A DNA stretch of 60,417 bases from an uncultured Rhizobiaceae group bacterium (GTDB taxonomy: Bacteria > Pseudomonadota > Alphaproteobacteria > Rhizobiales > Rhizobiaceae). This document shows, piece after piece, positions 16,276 through 24,237 of the stretch; positions within the stretch are counted from its first letter, which is position 1, and each line of letters starts with the position of its first letter. The notes beneath the pieces are model-generated. The model made no database searches and was not told the origin of the DNA. It saw only the letters and a list, made by a program, of their open reading frames with translations. The DNA lies in contig CAJQPW010000005.1 of the NCBI GenBank assembly GCA_905480295.1, positions 1-60,417 on the forward strand. Direction: 5' to 3'. A program made the position numbers and the translations under genes.

Positions 16276-17242
16276 TGGCGCGTCTTTCTTCTGAAGGGGA
16301 GCACCCAAAGTGATTTCGATAGCTCTGGGCAAAATAGGAATGGGATGTGAAACCGGTCGACAGGGCAACATCAAGGATCGGGGCGTTGGTATGACGCAGC
16401 AGTTCGCGGGCCCGTTCCAAACGCACGGTCATATAATATCGCCCGGGTGTGCAGCTAAGGTGGCGCAGAAACAGGCGCTCGACCTGGCGCAGGGAAAGAC
16501 CAACCCGGCGGGCGATCTCCAGGGCCGAAAGGGGTTCCTCCAGATGTTCCGACATCATTTCTACTGCTTTTTGCAGTTTTTCTGATTTGCCTGCCAGATC
16601 GCGTTCAGGTCCGACCCGCTGACGGTCAAGATTGGTGCGGATGCGCTCATGCTGAAACTGGTTGGCCACTTCATTGGCAACCTGGGCGCCAAAGTCCTCG
16701 CCAATAATGTGCAACATCAGGTCAATCGATGTTGTACCGCCGGCTGAAGTGTAGCGATTGCGGTCCACCTCGAACACGTGACCGGTGCAATTGGCTTCTG
16801 GAAACGCCTCCTGAAACGATGCACGGTTTTCCCAGTGAATGGTGCAGTCATAACCGTTGAGAAGCCCGGCCTGGCCGAGAATGTGGGAACCGATTGACAG
16901 TCCGCCCAACGCGCCGCCCTTGCGAGAGCGTTCCCTCAGCTTGGCCAGCATATGGGACTGGCCGGTGACTTCGATCTTGTATCCGGCGCAGACAAAAAGA
17001 ATGTCGCACTTGTCCATGTTGTCGATGGAATACTGAACGTTAACCTGCATGCCATTGGAAGCTGTTACCGGATTGCCATCCAGCGATACCAAGCTCCATT
17101 TGTAATAGGTGGAAGCGGCCATCCGGTTGGCCGAACGCAGGGGGTCCATTGCGGCCGCCAGACACAACATGGAAAATTGGTCTAAAACGAGAAACGCCAG
17201 GTGGCGATTGTCTTCCCCATCCATTTTTGCCACCAGCGCCAT
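16268..17242 (-). CDS. GlxA/GbdR-type AraC-family transcriptional regulator
   Basis: A 324-residue regulator. The N-terminal 190 residues have the DJ-1/PfpI-like amidotransferase fold used as a sensor domain (FLVLDQFSM, GLSIGSHILGQAGLL). Residues about 235-320 form the AraC double helix-turn-helix (LSALEIARRVGLSLRQVERL, LDVALSTGFTSHSYFAQSYR). GbdR-like members control glycine betaine, dimethylglycine and sarcosine breakdown. Position divergent from soxB makes it the likely activator of soxBDAG. ATG 17242 gives the family's normal N-terminus; the frame stays open to 17455. Confidence 0.9.
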   Translation of the reverse strand: MALVAKMDGEDNRHLAFLVLDQFSMLCLAAAMDPLRSANRMAASTYYKWSLVSLDGNPVTASNGMQVNVQYSIDNMDKCDILFVCAGYKIEVTGQSHMLAKLRERSRKGGALGGLSIGSHILGQAGLLNGYDCTIHWENRASFQEAFPEANCTGHVFEVDRNRYTSAGGTTSIDLMLHIIGEDFGAQVANEVANQFQHERIRTNLDRQRVGPERDLAGKSEKLQKAVEMMSEHLEEPLSALEIARRVGLSLRQVERLFLRHLSCTPGRYYMTVRLERARELLRHTNAPILDVALSTGFTSHSYFAQSYRNHFGCSPSEERRANA

Positions 17243-17594
17243 GACATTCCCAGTCCTGTGAGTAGTGGACTGCCGCTGACAGCCCAGACAACAAAAATGC
17301 ATTCCCGCACCGCGTGACCAGGGAGCGGAACGTCCAATCCCCGTTCGGCAGGCCTTTCGGTTGCCGGACGATTTCCCATGTGCCCATCTGTGTCGAATTT
17401 TTGATATTGCGCAAGCGATATTTGCACGCCAGCGGTTGATTGTGATCGGCGGCATACCAGATAATCATCAACGCAGGAATTGTCGCTTTGCTGTCGAGAC
17501 CATGACGTTATAGCAACACGTATGATTTCTACTGTGCTATAGGTTATGTGGATTGACCTTGCGGCCCTGCAAGCGACGGAGTGTTGGAACAAAA
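17243..17594. other. Divergent promoter region between regulator and soxB
   Basis: 352 bp separate the two divergent starts. I find no small gene in it. It should hold both promoters and the regulator's binding sites. The one clear structure is the inverted repeat at 17509-17541. Confidence 0.6.
17509..17541. promoter_or_regulatory. Inverted repeat upstream of soxB, candidate regulator site
   Basis: TATAGCA (17509-17515) and TGCTATA (17535-17541) are perfect inverted copies separated by 19 bp, centred about 70 bp upstream of the soxB start. AraC-type dimers often bind half-sites about two helical turns apart. Assignment to the adjacent GlxA-type regulator is inference. Confidence 0.45.
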
Positions 17595-18863
17595 ATGCGG
17601 TATTCCGCCTTTGCCATTTTGAAAAATGCCCTGCGGGGCAATCGAGACTGGACACCGGCCTGGCGCAAGCCGGAACCGCGTTCAAATTATGATGTGATAA
17701 TCATCGGTGGTGGTGGGCATGGACTGTCGACGGCGTTCTACCTCGCAAGCGTGCATGGCATCACCAATGTGGCCGTGATCGAAAAAGGCTATCTCGGATC
17801 GGGCAATGTCGGGCGAAATACCACCATCGTGCGATCCAATTACCGTCTGTCGGCCAACAGCGCGTTTTATGAAAAGTCGATGGACCTGTGGCGCGAACTG
17901 TCTCAAACGCTGAACTACAATGTTATGTTTTCACCGCGTGGTGTTTTAAACCTTGCCCACACGCCGGGCCAGATGGATACCCATGCCGAACGTGGCAATC
18001 AAATGCGGTTGATGGGCGTGCGATCTGAATTGTTAGACCGGGATCAGGTTGCCCGGTTGAACCCGGGACTGGATGTTTCCGGCTCCGCCCGTTTTCCGGT
18101 GCATGGTGGACTGTTGCAACCCGACGCTGGTAATGCCCGTCACGATGCGGTTGCCTGGGGCTATGCCCGGGCAGCAGACCAGTTGGGTGTTGATATCCTT
18201 GAAAACACGGAAGTGGTTGGGTTCCTCAAGGAGGGTGACAAAATTGTTGGTGTTGAGACCATGCGGCACGGCGAACGTGGCGAAATCAGAGCGCGAAAAA
18301 CCGGTGTGGCGGTGGCGGGTAATACCGGCCGGGTGATGAAAATGGCCGGGGTCGACAAACTGCCAATCGAATCCACCGTGCTTCAGGCCTTTGTCAGTGA
18401 AAGCGTAAAACCGATCATTCCGACGGTCACGACATTTGGTGCCGGGCATCTTTATGTTTCGCAGTCTGACAAGGGCGGTTTGGTTTTTGGTGGCAATATC
18501 GATTATTACAATTCCTATGCTCAGCGCGGTAATCTTCCGGTGTGGGAAGAGGTGACAAGTGAGCTGATTGCCATGTTCCCCAATTTCGCCCGTTTGCGGC
18601 TTTTGCGTTCCTGGGGCGGTATTATGGACATGTCGATGGACGGATCACCGATCATTACCACCGGCCCATTGCCGGGCATGTATCTGAACGCGGGCTGGTG
18701 CTATGGCGGGTTTAAGGCAACGCCGGCGAGCGGTTGGTGCTTTGCCCATACAATCGCCAATGACAAACCCCATGCCTTCAATGAAGCCTTCACGCTTGAC
18801 CGGTTCAAACAGGGCAATCCGATTGATGAACTGGGCGCTGGCCCAACACCTTGGTACCACTAG
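17595..18863 (+). CDS. soxB: Heterotetrameric sarcosine oxidase beta subunit
   Basis: A 422-residue FAD-dependent amine oxidase of the DAO fold. The dinucleotide motif GGGGHG is at 38-43. His183 in the segment NARHDAVAWGYA is the likely covalent FMN attachment residue of this subunit. SoxB carries the sarcosine-oxidising FAD site and yields formaldehyde equivalents, glycine and hydrogen peroxide. I start at ATG 17595 (MRYSAF), the family's usual N-terminus; the open frame runs back to 17553. First gene of soxBDAG. Confidence 0.95.
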   Translation: MRYSAFAILKNALRGNRDWTPAWRKPEPRSNYDVIIIGGGGHGLSTAFYLASVHGITNVAVIEKGYLGSGNVGRNTTIVRSNYRLSANSAFYEKSMDLWRELSQTLNYNVMFSPRGVLNLAHTPGQMDTHAERGNQMRLMGVRSELLDRDQVARLNPGLDVSGSARFPVHGGLLQPDAGNARHDAVAWGYARAADQLGVDILENTEVVGFLKEGDKIVGVETMRHGERGEIRARKTGVAVAGNTGRVMKMAGVDKLPIESTVLQAFVSESVKPIIPTVTTFGAGHLYVSQSDKGGLVFGGNIDYYNSYAQRGNLPVWEEVTSELIAMFPNFARLRLLRSWGGIMDMSMDGSPIITTGPLPGMYLNAGWCYGGFKATPASGWCFAHTIANDKPHAFNEAFTLDRFKQGNPIDELGAGPTPWYH

Positions 18864-18872
18864 GAGGGAAAG

Positions 18873-19145
18873 ATGCGATTAACCTGTCCCTATTGTGGTT
18901 CACGCGACCATCAGGAATTTACCTATCGCGGCGATGCCACGGCCGTTCGTCCTGCATTGAACAATACGTCGATTGATGACCACAACGCCTATATATTTGA
19001 CCGATCCAACCCTGACGGCGTGCATCAGGAATTGTGGAACCATACATCCGGATGCCGCACCCACCTGGTGGTGGAACGCAACACGGTGACCCATGAAGTG
19101 CTGTCCTGCAAACCGGTTGGTCCCTTTGCGAGGAAACTGAAATGA
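18873..19145 (+). CDS. soxD: Sarcosine oxidase delta subunit
   Basis: A 90-residue zinc-binding subunit. Cys5 and Cys8 (CPYC) and His57 with Cys61 (HTSGC) fit the delta-subunit zinc site. It lies between soxB and soxA in the standard operon order and overlaps soxA by 4 bp. AGGAGGGAAAG before ATG 18873 is a strong ribosome binding site. Confidence 0.95.
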   Translation: MRLTCPYCGSRDHQEFTYRGDATAVRPALNNTSIDDHNAYIFDRSNPDGVHQELWNHTSGCRTHLVVERNTVTHEVLSCKPVGPFARKLK

Positions 19146-22100
19146 GCGGGTTTCGGTTAAATTTGCGCGATGGCGTGGGTACGGCAATTGGCGACAAGTC
19201 GATACAATTCGTGTTCGACGGCAAGCCGTATCGGGGGCGGGAAGGGGACAGTCTTGCCTCCGCCCTGATGGCCAATGGGGTTTCGATAGTTGGTCGTTCG
19301 TTTAAATATCACCGCCCAAGAGGCATCTTTTCTGCAGGTTCCGAGGAACCCAATGCGCTGGTAACGCTGCATCGTGGTGCGCGCCGGGAACCGAACATCC
19401 GTGCCACTGAGGTTGAACTCTATGATGGTTTAACGGCCCGTTCGCAAAACCGCTGGCCTTCGGTGAATTTTGATGTAATGGCCATTAATCAGCTGGCGGG
19501 TTCTGCCTTCAGTGCAGGATTTTATTATAAAACGTTCATGGGCCCCGGCCGTCGCGGACATAAGGCGACACAGTTCTGGTGGTTTTGTGAACAATTTATC
19601 CGCCGTGCGGCGGGGCTCGGTCGGGGAACCAACCTGCCGGACCCGGATCACTATGGCCGGATGAATGCCTATTGTGACATTCTCGTGGTTGGCACCGGTG
19701 CTGCGGGGCTTGCCGCTGCACGCCGTGCCGCCGCCGGCGGTGCTCGGGTGATCGTTTGTGAAGAGCGGGCGGTTGCCGGTGGATCTCTGACCAGCTTGCC
19801 TGACTATATTGACGGCGAACCGGCCCGCGACTGGGCCGCAGGTCAGCGTGATGAGTTGTCTGCGATGGACAATGTAACGCTGCTGACCCGCACCACAGTG
19901 CAGAGTTATTTCGACGACAATACGTTTTTGGCAATTGAACGGGTCACCGATCATCAGGCGCGTCCTGCCGCGGCAACGCCCCGGCAACGGGCCTGGAACA
20001 TCCGCGCCCGTTCAGCTGTGATTGCTACCGGCGCACTGGAACGTCCAATTGTCTTTGCCGGCAACGACCGCCCTGGTGTGATGTTGGCTGATGCAGCCAG
20101 ACGGTATGCCGTTGAATTTGGCACCGCGCCGGGTCGTGCGGTCGCGGTGTTCACCAATAATGATACAGGTTGGTTGGTGGCGCGTGACATGGCGCGGGCC
20201 GGTGTGATCGTAACCGACATCATCGATGTGCGCACAGACGTGCCCGATGAGATTCGGGCGATCAGCGAGGAAACCCGTGCCGCTGTTTCAACCGGATCGG
20301 CCATCAGATCGGTCAAGGGTGCGCGAGCTGTATCTGGTGCTGTTATCGCTGAATACAACGAAATGACGGGTGAATTGGGGGAAACCCGCAAGACCATCGC
20401 TTGCGACTGTATAGCGGTTTCCGGTGGATGGTCCCCTGTCTTTCATCTGACCTCCCAACAAGGGGGTAAACCGGTCTGGGAAGCGGAATTGCAGGCCTTT
20501 TTGCCGGGTGAACCAACCCAGAACTGGCATGGTGCGGGCGCCATGGTCGGTGCCTTTGGTCTGCGGGCGGCGCTGCAGTCTGGTGACAAGGCCGCCGGCG
20601 CGGCGCTTGCTGATGCGAAACTTCGCAAGGGCCGGGGACATGTGCCAAAGGTCGAAGGAGATGCAATCGACTATGCACCGGCTCCGGTTTTTGAAATCAA
20701 CAGTGGTGGTAAGTCGTTCGTTGACCTGCAGCACGATGTCACCGCCGAAGATGTTCGTTTGGCCCACCGCGAAGGGTTTGTATCGGTGGAACATCTCAAG
20801 CGTTATACCACGCTAGGCATGGCCACAGATCAGGGCAAGACGTCGAACGTGACCGGCCTTGCCATTATGGCGGCTGCCAGCGACAAGGCGATTGCCGATA
20901 CCGGGACAACCCGCTTTCGGCCCCCTTATACTCCCGTGACACTGGGGGCGCTTGCTGGTGAAAAATATGGACACCTGGCAGCGGAACGGCTGACTCCGAT
21001 GCACGACTGGCACGTTGAGCAGGATGCTCACATGTATGCAAACGGCCCCTGGCTGCGCCCGGAAAGTTATAATTTGCCCGGCGAAACGGTTGAGCAGGCC
21101 TATATTCGCGAAACCCGCCTCGTGCGCGAGGGCGTTGGAATCGTCGATGTTTCAACGCTTGGTAAAATTGATGTGCAGGGGCCGGATGCAGCAGAATTTC
21201 TCAATCGGATTTACACCAATGGTTTTGCCAAATTGCCAGTTGGCAAGGCGCGCTACGGGTTGATGCTGCGCGAAGATGGATTTCTGTTTGATGATGGCAC
21301 AACCTGGCGGCTTGCAGAAAACCGCTATTTGATGACCACCACAACGGCCGGGGCGGGCCGGGTGATGGAACATCTGGAATATTACCGGGATTTCGTTTGG
21401 CCGAATTTGAAAGTTGCCCTGGCATCAGTATCCGATGAATGGGCGGGCATTGCAGTTGCCGGTCCAAAGTCCCGCGCAGTGTTGAAAGCCTGCGTCAAGG
21501 GATGTGATGTCAGCGACAAGGGCCTGCCATTCATGGGGGTGCGTGATGCCACCATTGGCGGCATCGAGGTAAAGATCGCCAGGCTCTCATTTTCCGGCGA
21601 ACTGGCCTATGAAGTGTATTGTGGTTCCCATCACGGTCAGTCGCTGTGGGATCTGCTTTTCAAAGCGGGTGAAAAGCACAATATAGTGCCCTATGGACTG
21701 GAGGCCTTGTCCACCCTGCGTATCGAAAAGGGCCATGTTGCCGGCCCGGAATTGAATGGGCGCACAACGCCACACGATCTGGCACTTTCCGGCATGGTTT
21801 CTAGCAAGAAGAACTTTGTTGGTTCGGTGCTGCTTCAGCGTGAAACATTCAGCAAAGCTGACCGGCTGCAATTGGTGGCGGTAAAATCACTCGACGGTCA
21901 AAGAGTGTCGGGTGGATCCCATCTGGTCAGCGGCAGCAAGGATAATCCTGGGCGCAGCCAGGGCCACGTAACGTCGCCGTGCTATTCGCCGGAACTCGGC
22001 TGCTATATCTCGCTGGCAATGCTGGAAGGCGGATCTGCCCGCCACGGCGAAAAAATGTTCTTCAGCAATCCGGTGCGTAACAAACATGGTGCAGTTGAGG

Positions 22101-22150
22101 TCATCAGCCATCACATGATCGATCCGACAGGGGGAAGAATGCATGGTTGA
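19142..22150 (+). CDS. soxA: Sarcosine oxidase alpha subunit
   Basis: A 1002-residue subunit of normal length. The N-terminal 100 residues have a ferredoxin-like fold (GKPYRGREGDSLASALMANG). A dinucleotide-binding region follows with GTGAAG near 184. The C-terminal 380 residues are a GcvT-like tetrahydrofolate-binding domain that captures the methylene group. The subunit binds NAD and joins SoxB at the covalent FMN. Start overlaps soxD, stop overlaps soxG by 8 bp. Confidence 0.96.
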   Translation: MSGFRLNLRDGVGTAIGDKSIQFVFDGKPYRGREGDSLASALMANGVSIVGRSFKYHRPRGIFSAGSEEPNALVTLHRGARREPNIRATEVELYDGLTARSQNRWPSVNFDVMAINQLAGSAFSAGFYYKTFMGPGRRGHKATQFWWFCEQFIRRAAGLGRGTNLPDPDHYGRMNAYCDILVVGTGAAGLAAARRAAAGGARVIVCEERAVAGGSLTSLPDYIDGEPARDWAAGQRDELSAMDNVTLLTRTTVQSYFDDNTFLAIERVTDHQARPAAATPRQRAWNIRARSAVIATGALERPIVFAGNDRPGVMLADAARRYAVEFGTAPGRAVAVFTNNDTGWLVARDMARAGVIVTDIIDVRTDVPDEIRAISEETRAAVSTGSAIRSVKGARAVSGAVIAEYNEMTGELGETRKTIACDCIAVSGGWSPVFHLTSQQGGKPVWEAELQAFLPGEPTQNWHGAGAMVGAFGLRAALQSGDKAAGAALADAKLRKGRGHVPKVEGDAIDYAPAPVFEINSGGKSFVDLQHDVTAEDVRLAHREGFVSVEHLKRYTTLGMATDQGKTSNVTGLAIMAAASDKAIADTGTTRFRPPYTPVTLGALAGEKYGHLAAERLTPMHDWHVEQDAHMYANGPWLRPESYNLPGETVEQAYIRETRLVREGVGIVDVSTLGKIDVQGPDAAEFLNRIYTNGFAKLPVGKARYGLMLREDGFLFDDGTTWRLAENRYLMTTTTAGAGRVMEHLEYYRDFVWPNLKVALASVSDEWAGIAVAGPKSRAVLKACVKGCDVSDKGLPFMGVRDATIGGIEVKIARLSFSGELAYEVYCGSHHGQSLWDLLFKAGEKHNIVPYGLEALSTLRIEKGHVAGPELNGRTTPHDLALSGMVSSKKNFVGSVLLQRETFSKADRLQLVAVKSLDGQRVSGGSHLVSGSKDNPGRSQGHVTSPCYSPELGCYISLAMLEGGSARHGEKMFFSNPVRNKHGAVEVISHHMIDPTGGRMHG

Positions 22151-22685
22151 TGCCCCGGAAAAACAATCGCCTCTGCGCGATCTTGCCATGCCGCGCCAGA
22201 TCGGGACGGAAGCCAATGTGGAACTTACTGAGCGGCTGTGTGACTCGCTGGTGCAGGTTCAGGCCTGGCCGAACAGCGTCGGCAAGGTTGAAAAAATTCT
22301 GAAGACACTGAAGCGTTGTGTAACGATGCCCAGCGGCCCGGGACGCTGGTTGATCGAAGGGGAAGAAGAAGGTCTTGAGGAAGGCCTGCGCCGGGAGCTG
22401 ACAGATGATCTGGGTGCCGTGACCGGCCTGACTCATGCCCGTGTTGTGATTTCGATATCCGGGCCAAGAGCAACCCGGGTTCTGGCCAGTGGCATTGCGT
22501 TGGATTTTGACGAAAGTAATTTTGCCGTTGGATCAACACAGCTGGCCCACCACCATGAGATCGGCCTGACCATTCACCGATTGGCAGAAGATCAGTTTGA
22601 CCTTTACGTTTTCACCAGCCTGTCCCGCAGTTTCTGGCAATGGATTGAAAAAGCCAGTGCCGAATATGGCTGCCGCATCGTTTAA
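22143..22685 (+). CDS. soxG: Sarcosine oxidase gamma subunit
   Basis: A 180-residue GcvT-like small subunit, last in the soxBDAG operon. Typical segments are SPLRDLAMPRQIG near the N-terminus, the ISGPRATRVLASGIALD motif and a C-terminal SRSFWQWIEKASAEYGC. Its TAA shares the tetranucleotide TTAA with the stop of the convergent dgoA, so there is no room for a terminator between the two operons. Confidence 0.94.
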   Translation: MVDAPEKQSPLRDLAMPRQIGTEANVELTERLCDSLVQVQAWPNSVGKVEKILKTLKRCVTMPSGPGRWLIEGEEEGLEEGLRRELTDDLGAVTGLTHARVVISISGPRATRVLASGIALDFDESNFAVGSTQLAHHHEIGLTIHRLAEDQFDLYVFTSLSRSFWQWIEKASAEYGCRIV

Positions 22686-23305
22686 GCGTTGGCTGCGTCA
22701 AATGCTTTGACGAAAGCGGTGGCTTCCGCACGAATTTTTGCAGCGTCCCAACCGATCTTGTAGACATTTGAGCCAATGCCGAAGCCGTCGCTGCCCGCTT
22801 TCAACCAGTCGCCGATTGTTGGAACGGACACCCCGCCCACGGCAAGTACGGGCATGGTGGGTGGCAGCACCGCCTTGATTGCCGTGATCCCCCCGGGGCC
22901 ATGCAGGCTGGCTGGAAAGAATTTCAATGCATGACAGCCGGCTTCAATCGCCGTAAACGCCTCTGTCGGCGTAAACACGCCTGGAAACGATAATCCGCCC
23001 CTTTTTACCGTCTGTTGGATCACCGACACATTGGTGTTGGGGGATACGATCAGCCTGCCACCGGCATCGACCACCTGATCAACCTGTTGGGTGGTTAATA
23101 CGGTGCCAGCACCGATAATCGCCTGATCGCCAAACTCCCGATGCAGCAGGGCAATGGAATCAAGCGGCTCAGGTGAATTGAGAGGGACTTCGATGATACC
23201 GAATCCCGCCTCCAGCAAGGCGTGTCCGATGTCGGTAATCTCGTGCGGTTGCACGCCCCGCAAAATTGCAACGAGTGGCCGGTGGCCTTCAAACAGCTCG
23301 CTCAT
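22682..23305 (-). CDS. dgoA: 2-dehydro-3-deoxy-6-phosphogalactonate aldolase
   Basis: A 207-residue class I aldolase of the KDPG/KDPGal family. Glu39 (IIEVPLNSPEP) and the Schiff-base Lys128 (HALKFFPAS) are the catalytic residues. EVPLNSPEP and HGPGG match DgoA better than Eda, so the main reaction should be KDPGal to pyruvate plus glyceraldehyde 3-phosphate. It overlaps dgoK by 4 bp. No other KDPG-type aldolase is in the window although zwf-pgl-edd lies 13 kb away, so a role in glucose breakdown is conceivable. Confidence 0.92.
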   Translation of the reverse strand: MSELFEGHRPLVAILRGVQPHEITDIGHALLEAGFGIIEVPLNSPEPLDSIALLHREFGDQAIIGAGTVLTTQQVDQVVDAGGRLIVSPNTNVSVIQQTVKRGGLSFPGVFTPTEAFTAIEAGCHALKFFPASLHGPGGITAIKAVLPPTMPVLAVGGVSVPTIGDWLKAGSDGFGIGSNVYKIGWDAAKIRAEATAFVKAFDAANA

Positions 23306-24237
23306 GCATCGACTCCTTCGATAATTTCGGCGTGGCAGGCCATGGCAAACAGGGCCGGCCAGACCAGGCCGGATCCACGGATGGATTTAACCCGCTTGCC
23401 GATTGCTTCCAGCGCGACCTGATACAGACTCGTCAGCACGTCGCTGCCAATCAACAAAACTTCATCTTCAAGCTCGAACCCGTCGGCTTGTCCGGCACGC
23501 AGTTCTCCCATGATCAGCAGCGCAGAGAGTTCCTGATGCAACAGGGCGGGGCTGCAATTGGTCAGCAGATGCCTTGCACGGAGTCCGAATATTTCTCCCT
23601 CAATCGAGGTCGTGACCTTTGCCAGTTGCCGGGCTTTTTCGGCAAACTGTTCAATGTTTCCGGTGCTGTCATCGACAGAATGGCGCAGAATGGAATGTTG
23701 ACTGAAAGCCTCAAACAGATCGCCGGTCATATAGGTGTAGAAATTGCAGATCGTCCGTTGTTTTACCGACACCCATTTGCTGTGGGTGCCGGGCATCAGC
23801 ACGGTGCCGGAAAAGTCCGAAATCTGAGTCAGCAGACCAGCCAGTTGACTTTCCTCGCCACGCATCACGTCGCAGCGGGTGCCATCGTCCAATTTTACCC
23901 CCGGCACAATGATGATCCTGCGACCTTCATGGGCAATTTCATGCAGTCCCTGAACCAGATCATTGATTGATGCCGGGCAGGGCAGATAGGCGGCTTCACT
24001 CCAACCCTGTCGGCTGCCCACCATGCCAGCAGCCATCGCCGGAACCGGGGGCCATCCGACAGTCAATTGATCAAAACGCTGTTCAAACTGTGCTCTGTCA
24101 TACTTGCCAACGCCGCTTTCTCCCCGGCGTTCTTCCAGAACATGGCCATGCTTGTCCAACAGCGCGGCACGGACATTGGTTGTGCCCCAGTCCAGGGTTA
24201 TCAGAGCGCCCCGTTCGCATTTGTTCGACATGGTCAT
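23302..24237 (-). CDS. dgoK: 2-dehydro-3-deoxygalactonokinase
   Basis: A 311-residue kinase of the DgoK family. The N-terminal phosphate motif LDWGTTNVRAAL (from residue 15) and the middle motifs PGVKLDDGTRCDVMRGEE and LMPGTHSKWV are characteristic. It phosphorylates 2-dehydro-3-deoxygalactonate with ATP in the De Ley-Doudoroff galactose pathway. The start overlaps the alpha-galactosidase stop as ATGA, and its own stop overlaps dgoA, so all three are translated in a coupled series. Confidence 0.94.
   Translation of the reverse strand: MTMSNKCERGALITLDWGTTNVRAALLDKHGHVLEERRGESGVGKYDRAQFEQRFDQLTVGWPPVPAMAAGMVGSRQGWSEAAYLPCPASINDLVQGLHEIAHEGRRIIIVPGVKLDDGTRCDVMRGEESQLAGLLTQISDFSGTVLMPGTHSKWVSVKQRTICNFYTYMTGDLFEAFSQHSILRHSVDDSTGNIEQFAEKARQLAKVTTSIEGEIFGLRARHLLTNCSPALLHQELSALLIMGELRAGQADGFELEDEVLLIGSDVLTSLYQVALEAIGKRVKSIRGSGLVWPALFAMACHAEIIEGVDA

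Noticed and set aside
23266..23970. 234-codon frame opposite dgoK
   Set aside because: Antisense shadow of an intact kinase gene.
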